Source: Pigmentiphaga litoralis (GTDB lineage: Bacteria; Pseudomonadota; Gammaproteobacteria; Burkholderiales; Burkholderiaceae_B). From it: a DNA stretch of 64,000 nt. The stretch is taken from positions 2,565,111-2,629,110 of the forward strand of contig NZ_BMXQ01000001.1 of NCBI RefSeq assembly GCF_014651835.1, in the 5' to 3' direction. How positions within the stretch are numbered: the first letter of the stretch is position 1; every line of letters starts with the position of its first letter. Position numbers and translations under genes: made by a program. The notes under the pieces were generated by a model, which saw nothing but the letters and a program-made list of their open reading frames with translations, did no database searches and had not been told where the DNA came from. Positions 58,588 through 64,000 of the stretch are shown here, piece by piece.

Positions 58588-59724
58588 ATGAAAGTTCTAA
58601 TAACTGGTGGGGCCGGATTTATCGGGTCAAATCTTGCTTTGCACCTTGTCAGCCTGGGCCACGAGGTCACCGTATTGGACAACTTGTCCAAGCAGATTCA
58701 CGGTGCCAATGCAAAGAGCACGTCGGAGCTTTATCTTTCTATCGCTGGCCACGTCCAGTTTGTTGAAGGGACAGTTACAGATAGGGAATGCTGGCGATCC
58801 GCCTTGCAGGGCCAGGATGCCGTCGTACACCTTGCTGCAGAGACCGGGACGGGCCAGTCGATGTACGAGATCAAGAAGTACGTCGACGTAAACGTCGGTG
58901 GCACCGCAATCCTTCTAGATTTGCTCGCAAATGAGGGTCATTCCGTGCAACGGGTTGTAGTTGCTTCGTCACGGTCTATCTACGGTGAAGGGAAATACAA
59001 AAATCAGAACGGTCAATACGTCTATCCCGGCGCGCGCACGGAAGCCAACCTAGCAGCTGGCAAATTCGAGCACGACGACCCCGAATCGGGCGAGCCGCTG
59101 ATCCTGACTGCAACGGACGAGGAGTCGAAACTCCATCCTTCATCTGTTTACGGAATCACCAAACTTAACCAAGAGCAGATGGTGCTTACGGTCTGCGGGA
59201 GCCTCGGCATCGCTGCCACAGCGCTTCGCTACCAAAACGTATACGGCCCTGGCCAATCGTTAAGCAATCCCTACACCGGCATCTTGTCCATCTTCTCTAC
59301 TCGGATCAAGAACGGCAACCCGATAAGCATATTTGAGGATGGCCTCGAAAGCCGGGATTTCGTTTACATCAGTGATGTTGTCCAAGCGACAACGCTTGCT
59401 TTGCTGCGTGATGGAAAGGACAGCAAGGTCTTCGGGATCGGTTCAGGCGTCGCAACAACTGTCAAGGAAGTCGCAGAACGCCTTATCGAGGCTTACCACG
59501 CGTCGGTCCCAGTCACGACTACTGGCGCGTACCGGTTGGGAGACATCCGTCACAATTTTGCGGACCTTACAAAAGCACGCAAAGAACTTGGGTTTGAGCC
59601 TAAAGTCAGTTTTACTGAGGGGATCAAACATTTCACGGCCTGGGTCAACAGTCAGGCAGTGCAAGTTGACAAGTACGAAGCCAGTATTGCCGAAATGAAG
59701 GCTAAGGGTCTGTATAGGGGCTGA
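58588..59724 (+). CDS. NAD-dependent epimerase, probable dTDP-L-rhamnose 4-epimerase
   Basis: A 378-residue extended SDR enzyme. Signatures are [37 protein letters not shown] with KYVDVNVGGTAILLD, ASSRSIYGEGKY, HPSSVYGITKLNQEQ (YxxxK) and DGLESRDFVYISDVV. The TGQSMYEI segment and the insert after IYGEGKY are typical of proteins annotated as dTDP-L-rhamnose 4-epimerase, which give dTDP-6-deoxy-L-talose. rfbBDAC upstream supply the substrate. Other 4-epimerase activities remain possible. Confidence 0.75.
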   Translation: MKVLITGGAGFIGSNLALHLVSLGHEVTVLDNLSKQIHGANAKSTSELYLSIAGHVQFVEGTVTDRECWRSALQGQDAVVHLAAETGTGQSMYEIKKYVDVNVGGTAILLDLLANEGHSVQRVVVASSRSIYGEGKYKNQNGQYVYPGARTEANLAAGKFEHDDPESGEPLILTATDEESKLHPSSVYGITKLNQEQMVLTVCGSLGIAATALRYQNVYGPGQSLSNPYTGILSIFSTRIKNGNPISIFEDGLESRDFVYISDVVQATTLALLRDGKDSKVFGIGSGVATTVKEVAERLIEAYHASVPVTTTGAYRLGDIRHNFADLTKARKELGFEPKVSFTEGIKHFTAWVNSQAVQVDKYEASIAEMKAKGLYRG

Positions 59725-59958
59725 TTTAGCTTGGCCTGCTGACGCAATTACACCAGTCGCTTTACTGGCTGGTATATGCAGAGAGCGCATCGGGCGGGGA
59801 GCGGTAGTCGCTAGGCTTGCGAATGGCCTCGCAACATCGATCCGATTATGCTACCACCCCGATTCATCGCGTGTCCGTTTGCCTAAACGGTGTGACGTGC
59901 CAAGGGCCGCGACTTCGAGGCTACCGAAGCATACAACGCCGGAACTATCGAGAAAATT

Positions 59959-60843
59959 ATGATTAAAGTTGCCGTTGTCACCGTTCTATTTAACAGCAAC
60001 GATGTCTTGCCGGGTTTTTTCAGCAGCCTCCATAGCCAGCGAAATATCGACCTGTCGGTTTTCGTGATCGATAACAGTGCCACACGGGAAGGATGTGAAA
60101 TCTCGACGAAATTAGGCGCCGAATACGGCATCGCCGTCACCACAGTGTTCAACGATGCAAATCTAGGCGTTGCTAAAGGCAACAATCAAGGGATCGAAAT
60201 GGCCCTTGCAGCGAACGTCGACTACGTTGTTTTATCGAATAATGATGTCGAGTTTGGCGACCCCAACATGATTGCTGGGATGATCGATGCCATGACACGG
60301 GAAGGCGTTTCGGCCAGCGTACCAAAAATGCTTTATTTTGGTACGCGAACGATTTGGTGCGCCGGCGGCCATATTTCGAAGCTTAAAGCTATCTCGCCGC
60401 ACCTGGGAGATATGGAAGAAGACGCAGGACAGCACAACACTGCTGGCGTCACCGAATACGCGCCGACCTGCTTTATGATTTTAAAACCCGAAGTGTTTCA
60501 CGACATCGGGTTAATGGATGAGCAATACTTCGTATATTATGATGACACCGATTTCGTATGGCGTATGCGTCAGCGTGGGCACTCGATCCTGTATGTTCCG
60601 ACCTACGAACTTTTCCACAAAGTAAGTTTTTCAACCGGCGGCAATGACAGCTTGTTTAGCCTATATTATGCCACTAGGAATCGTTTATTCTTTGCGCGCA
60701 AAAATCTTCCTGCTTTCTTAAAATTAGTCGCGATTTCGTATACCACTGCTGCAATGGCAGCTAAGAGCTTACGGTTCACACCTGACCGCCGGAGAAAAGT
60801 CTTCCAAGCACTGATCGACGGAATTTCGACAAAGCTAGTATGA
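59959..60843 (+). CDS. GT2 glycosyltransferase, rhamnosyltransferase-like
   Basis: A 294-residue GT-A enzyme of the WbbL/rhamnosyltransferase type. It starts IKVAVVTVLFNSNDVLPGFF, then VFVIDNSATREGCE, FNDANLGVAKGNNQGIEMAL, DYVVLSNNDVEFGDP (DxD-like) and the acceptor-side signature GLMDEQYFVYYDDTDFVWR. With dTDP-L-rhamnose or dTDP-6-deoxytalose made by the cluster, transfer of one of these is likely. It is the last + strand gene before the strand switch. Confidence 0.82.
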   Translation: MIKVAVVTVLFNSNDVLPGFFSSLHSQRNIDLSVFVIDNSATREGCEISTKLGAEYGIAVTTVFNDANLGVAKGNNQGIEMALAANVDYVVLSNNDVEFGDPNMIAGMIDAMTREGVSASVPKMLYFGTRTIWCAGGHISKLKAISPHLGDMEEDAGQHNTAGVTEYAPTCFMILKPEVFHDIGLMDEQYFVYYDDTDFVWRMRQRGHSILYVPTYELFHKVSFSTGGNDSLFSLYYATRNRLFFARKNLPAFLKLVAISYTTAAMAAKSLRFTPDRRRKVFQALIDGISTKLV

Positions 60844-60956
60844 CCGCTGACTTCAACGCATAGCCGTCGACGTCTCGGTAAAAAATGTCGGACGGTTCGA
60901 GTGTTCCCAAGTCGCTCGTAAGAAATTTAAACTCGTACCAACTTTCGTCCTTTATA

Positions 60957-61946
60957 TTACTCAAACACCTCGTTTAGCCAACTTTCCAAGCTGTATCTGT
61001 ATAGGACGTTCTGCTTTATCGGTATGAACGGGGTGACGAGGAATTCCGGTGGTACGAAGGGCCGATCGCGGTCGATCACGAGTACGTTATTAGCGTCGTA
61101 AAAGTCATAGTTCTTTACGTCGGCGTTCGTTGTAATAAGCTTTTTTCCTGATGCCATTACCTCGAGGGTCCTCATCGTCAGCCCTCGCTGCACTTTTCGT
61201 TCGACGTCAGCAATTGCCAACGACTGCCGGAACAGAGCCGCATTCTCGGACGCGGACAATGGAGTGAATTTAAACTCCTCGTAACGTGCGCCCCGTAGTC
61301 GCCGATCCATCAGCCTACGTCCCCAAAAAACCAGTTTGCTAGCCAGGAACAAGTAGAAGTGCACTCTGGCGCCGTCCGGCAGTGCTCGTTGAAGTCTCTT
61401 TAGGATGGGGTACCTGTCAGTATGAGCCGTACCAACGAACAACAGGTCTATGACCGGATCTGGCGAAGCCGTTATTGATACATAGGAATCAGCGAAGAAG
61501 AGCGGCCTAAAACGTACACTAGGCGTACTCGTTGCATCGATTGGATCGAAGGTGAGTACGCTATCGAATAGAGGCAGCTTAGCAAAGGCGCCCTTCGAAT
61601 TCCTGAAACTGTCCCAAAGATAAAATATCTTTTTCGCACGCGAAAACTTCGCGAATAATTCCTTGGTAATCGCGACGCTCATTCCCTCTCCTTTGATAAC
61701 TAAAATAAAGTCAAAGTAACCAGGGGGATGGCTCGAGATCAGCTTCCTGAAGTACCTATCTGACCACGGCTTAAGAAGGCCGGGATGAATTCGTGTAACT
61801 ACCTTCGTGGCGGTGTTTAGGGATGGTCGGTCGCCAAAAAAAATTACCTCAGCGCCTTTATCTCGCAACTTCGCAGAAATTTGCCGCTCGTAGCCGAAAA
61901 AATTCGGCATTATCAAGAGAATTTTTTTATCGTGAAGGTCGGTCAT
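60957..61946 (-). CDS. Putative glycosyltransferase, CgeB/GT4-like
   Basis: A 329-residue protein with a two-domain GT-B layout. The N-terminal half has KILLIMPNFFGYERQISAKL and a hydrophobic FDFILVIKGEGMSVAI; the C-terminal half has LLFVGTAHTDRYPILKRL and the donor-site-like MRTLEVMASGKKLITTNADV. That last segment, with its Glu and the small-residue turn, is the clearest link to glycosyltransferases. No sugar can be named. The composition is low-GC like other genes of the locus end. Confidence 0.6.
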   Translation of the reverse strand: MTDLHDKKILLIMPNFFGYERQISAKLRDKGAEVIFFGDRPSLNTATKVVTRIHPGLLKPWSDRYFRKLISSHPPGYFDFILVIKGEGMSVAITKELFAKFSRAKKIFYLWDSFRNSKGAFAKLPLFDSVLTFDPIDATSTPSVRFRPLFFADSYVSITASPDPVIDLLFVGTAHTDRYPILKRLQRALPDGARVHFYLFLASKLVFWGRRLMDRRLRGARYEEFKFTPLSASENAALFRQSLAIADVERKVQRGLTMRTLEVMASGKKLITTNADVKNYDFYDANNVLVIDRDRPFVPPEFLVTPFIPIKQNVLYRYSLESWLNEVFE

Positions 61947-62077
61947 TGAGAATTCGGGGAAAGAGATCAGCGGTTAATTCGGATCCGAGAATGCAAGTTA
62001 GGTCCTGACACCCAGACGCATAATGAGTGCAAGGCATTGAAAGGGCCGACTAAGGTGACCCCTGACCCCGTCTAGTA

Positions 62078-63202
62078 TTATGTTAAATGGGTCAACAGAT
62101 TCCCTGCAACCTTCCGGGGCTCGTAAAGAGCTCGTATCTTGTGACTGCGTTGTAAAGTATGAGCTCGAGACAGCGGGTCAGCTAAAAGGTCGAGCATTCC
62201 GCTAGCCCACATATCTACACTTGTCGGGTCTGTTATGTAATGTGCCTCGCCTAATGTGATTTCTTTGAGCGAAGCAATACCGCTTAGAAGTGTTGGAACG
62301 CCAAGGCCCAAAGCTTCTATCGCCGGCATGCCAAACCCTTCGTAAAGCGAAGGCAGCGCGAAGAGCGCAGCGTTTCGATAGTAAGTACCCAACTCGGCGT
62401 CTGATACGTAGCCTAACAAGCGCACCCGTTTCGCTGTTTGTTCGGATAAAGACCGAGTGACGAACTGCTTATTTTCTTCGGACTGTTTTCCAACGAGGTA
62501 TAGCTGCACCCGCGGATCGGATTTCGCTACTAGTTCGAACGCGCGTAAAAGGGTGACTACGTTCTTATGCGGGAATTGATGGCAAACAGTAAGAATGTAA
62601 GGGGCTTCCGCCGCCACAACGGCACCTGCCGTCGCCGAGCCGTCTCCAAATCTTTCGAAGTCGATTGCGTTGTATATCACCCGACACTTCCGGCCGAACT
62701 CATCGCCAAAAAATTCAAGAACTTGTTGCCTTTCAAACTCTGATATTAGGAAAACCACGTCCGCGCGCTTAAACATTCTTGGCAGATAGTAATCCAGCCA
62801 TTTTTTCCTACGATCAGAGTGATACTCCGGAAGCAGTTTGTACTGAATGTCGTGGAGCAAAACTGCCGTCGGCTTACGTCGACCCCAAGCCGGAGGCACA
62901 AAATAGTTCGGATACAGTACCCAGCTATCGTCGGCACGGCGGAGTTCAAAAATCGACTCCTCAAGGAAACGGCCGCTTTTAGGCCCCGGTATGCGGCAAG
63001 TCATTTGTGTGGCTACGCGACTTGTTTGTATCCAAGCCCGGAATTCCGGAGCCAGACGGCGCTCGTCAGAATATGCTAGGGTGAGTCGTGCAGACGCTTG
63101 ATGTAAGCCCTTCGCTAGATTATACAAAGAGGACTCGGTACCGCCAATTTGCTGATGGTGGATCGTATGAAAGGGGATCGAAATTTGAACTTGATTCGTC
63201 AT
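62078..63202 (-). CDS. Glycosyltransferase family 4 (mannosyltransferase-like)
   Basis: A 374-residue GT-B retaining enzyme. The N-terminal part contains TIHHQQIGGTESSLYNLAKGL; the linker region has ILTVCHQFPHKNVVTLLRAF, and the C-terminal donor site is LPSLYEGFGMPAIEALGLGVP with both conserved Glu residues (EX7E), followed by GEAHYITDPTSVDMWA. GT4 members often use GDP-mannose or UDP-sugars. It lies in the - strand block with the putative GT at 60957, 131 bp apart. Confidence 0.85.
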   Translation of the reverse strand: MTNQVQISIPFHTIHHQQIGGTESSLYNLAKGLHQASARLTLAYSDERRLAPEFRAWIQTSRVATQMTCRIPGPKSGRFLEESIFELRRADDSWVLYPNYFVPPAWGRRKPTAVLLHDIQYKLLPEYHSDRRKKWLDYYLPRMFKRADVVFLISEFERQQVLEFFGDEFGRKCRVIYNAIDFERFGDGSATAGAVVAAEAPYILTVCHQFPHKNVVTLLRAFELVAKSDPRVQLYLVGKQSEENKQFVTRSLSEQTAKRVRLLGYVSDAELGTYYRNAALFALPSLYEGFGMPAIEALGLGVPTLLSGIASLKEITLGEAHYITDPTSVDMWASGMLDLLADPLSRAHTLQRSHKIRALYEPRKVAGNLLTHLT

Positions 63203-63394
63203 TAAATGTTTACGTCAGATCTCGCTGGCATCATTACTGGTGGTGTCGCTCCGACTAGATTGGTCAGAGCGGGAATGAGGCGCCATTTTTACTAAGCTTC
63301 TCCAGTCAACGCTTCCGAAGGGGCCCACTACCAATTCCATGATGAGATTTGGAAGAATAGGTAGCTCGTGCAGCCTCCCTTCCTTAGAAAAGAA

Positions 63395-64000
63395 TCAACT
63401 TGTTCGACGTCGCAACCAAGGATTTTCCACGTATTTCCATGAAAGCAGAGACAGCAACAAGACAATCAAACACAATGCAAACGTCGAAGCGTATGGATTA
63501 GCAGCAAAAAGCCCGAGACTTACGGCCACTTGGACGAGGGGGAAATGATATACATAAATCCCGTATGACATGTCACCATACTTGCCAAATCTGCCAAAAT
63601 GCATTGCGTTTAAAGCAAACCAAGACACTGAGGCTGCCAGCCCGAATGGCCCCAAAGAGATCTGCAAGTAATCATATGGCACGTTGTAAATAACGATTCC
63701 GGTCAAGGCAGCCCACCACGGCACAGCGCGGTTCGACTTCGCCCAGAAATAGAAAAACGCCCCTGAGAGAAAGAAGCAAAGCTGTCCGGGGAGTTGTTTT
63801 CCAAATCGGCTATACACTTCATCCCCCGTCGCGTCAAAAAGGTACAAAAATCCGACTCGGTATGTGACTGAAAGCACGTAGCCTATTAAGAGCACTCGGG
63901 TCGTGCCAAGTCTTCTGCACGCAATTAGAAGAAATGGAACGAGTGCATAGAACATTATCTCAATTTTTAGCGTCCACAGCGACCCGTTCATGCCTACGTC
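63395..64000 (-). CDS. Acyltransferase-3 family membrane O-acyltransferase (N-terminus outside window)
   Basis: The frame stays open to the window edge, and the Met at 63991 falls inside the conserved motif NGSLWTLKIEIMFY, which lies about 130-150 residues into full-length members, so the start is beyond 64000. The visible ~200 residues hold seven or so membrane helices and the typical closing GDMSYGIYVYHFPLVQ and SWKYVENPWLRR. These enzymes acetylate O-antigen or other surface sugars from the cytoplasmic membrane. It may decorate the polysaccharide built by this locus. Confidence 0.85.
   Translation of the reverse strand, partial: DVGMNGSLWTLKIEIMFYALVPFLLIACRRLGTTRVLLIGYVLSVTYRVGFLYLFDATGDEVYSRFGKQLPGQLCFFLSGAFFYFWAKSNRAVPWWAALTGIVIYNVPYDYLQISLGPFGLAASVSWFALNAMHFGRFGKYGDMSYGIYVYHFPLVQVAVSLGLFAANPYASTFALCLIVLLLSLLSWKYVENPWLRRRTS

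Noticed and set aside
60844-60964. Short - strand frame downstream of the CgeB-like gene reading SNIKDESWYEFKFLTSDLG
   Set aside because: It looks protein-like in composition but is only about 40 codons before running into the convergent GT2 gene; there is no start signal or family match. It may be a gene remnant but I cannot support it.

Overview
The window comes from a GC-rich betaproteobacterium of the Burkholderiales, most likely Alcaligenaceae (the Bordetella/Achromobacter/Pigmentiphaga neighbourhood). This placement is inferred from a Bug-family periplasmic binding protein, the layout of the formate dehydrogenase operon, the thiC/thiD sequences, the waaC-waaA pair and the codon choice. 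It is not based on a database match. No rRNA, tRNA, CRISPR array or intact insertion sequence was seen.

Region 1 (1-13.4 kb): a membrane-bound respiratory formate dehydrogenase operon on the + strand. It holds a DUF3306 protein, a multi-cluster ferredoxin-like protein, a TorD-type chaperone, a small Tat-target protein, the catalytic alpha subunit with Cys in place of selenocysteine, the 4Fe-4S beta subunit, a small lipoprotein, the cytochrome b556 gamma subunit and a small exported protein. A hairpin terminator closes it. A ModE/LysR-like regulator with a periplasmic-binding-protein-like domain follows on the - strand, divergent from a tungstate ABC transporter tupBCA. Together they read as one module: W/Mo supply, control and use.

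Region 2 (13.4-26.9 kb): housekeeping and catabolic genes. These are an exported alpha/beta hydrolase, a TPP riboswitch with thiC, a roughly 209-bp nested palindromic element, thiG, two overlapping lipoprotein hydrolases, an FAH-family hydrolase, thiD, a Bug binding protein with a small monooxygenase-fold protein, an atypical isoaspartyl methyltransferase and a TolC-type outer membrane channel.

Region 3 (26.9-43.2 kb): envelope polysaccharide genes. Three LPS-core-type transferases sit on + (one with sialyltransferase-like GT42 motifs) and converge on waaA/waaC. A Wzi-like porin, a small Cys-rich exported protein, pgi and a phosphomanno/glucomutase follow, then a VanZ-like protein, a yjbE-yjbH-MORN exopolysaccharide cassette and galE.

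Region 4 (43.6-64 kb): an O-antigen locus. wbaP starts it, then rfbBDAC (dTDP-L-rhamnose), then rfbF-G-H-S-E in the order known from tyvelose-containing Salmonella and Yersinia O-antigens, two RfbV-like glycosyltransferases, an acetyltransferase, a Wzx flippase, a probable dTDP-L-rhamnose 4-epimerase and further glycosyltransferases. A - strand block (two glycosyltransferases and a truncated acyltransferase) ends the window. By eye, base composition falls from about 48.6 kb onward except in rfbH, so the locus looks mosaic and transferred. Predicted sugars are L-rhamnose, possibly 6-deoxy-L-talose, and a 3,6-dideoxyhexose (paratose or tyvelose). The E3 reductase (rfbI/ddhD) and the Wzy polymerase are not in the window.
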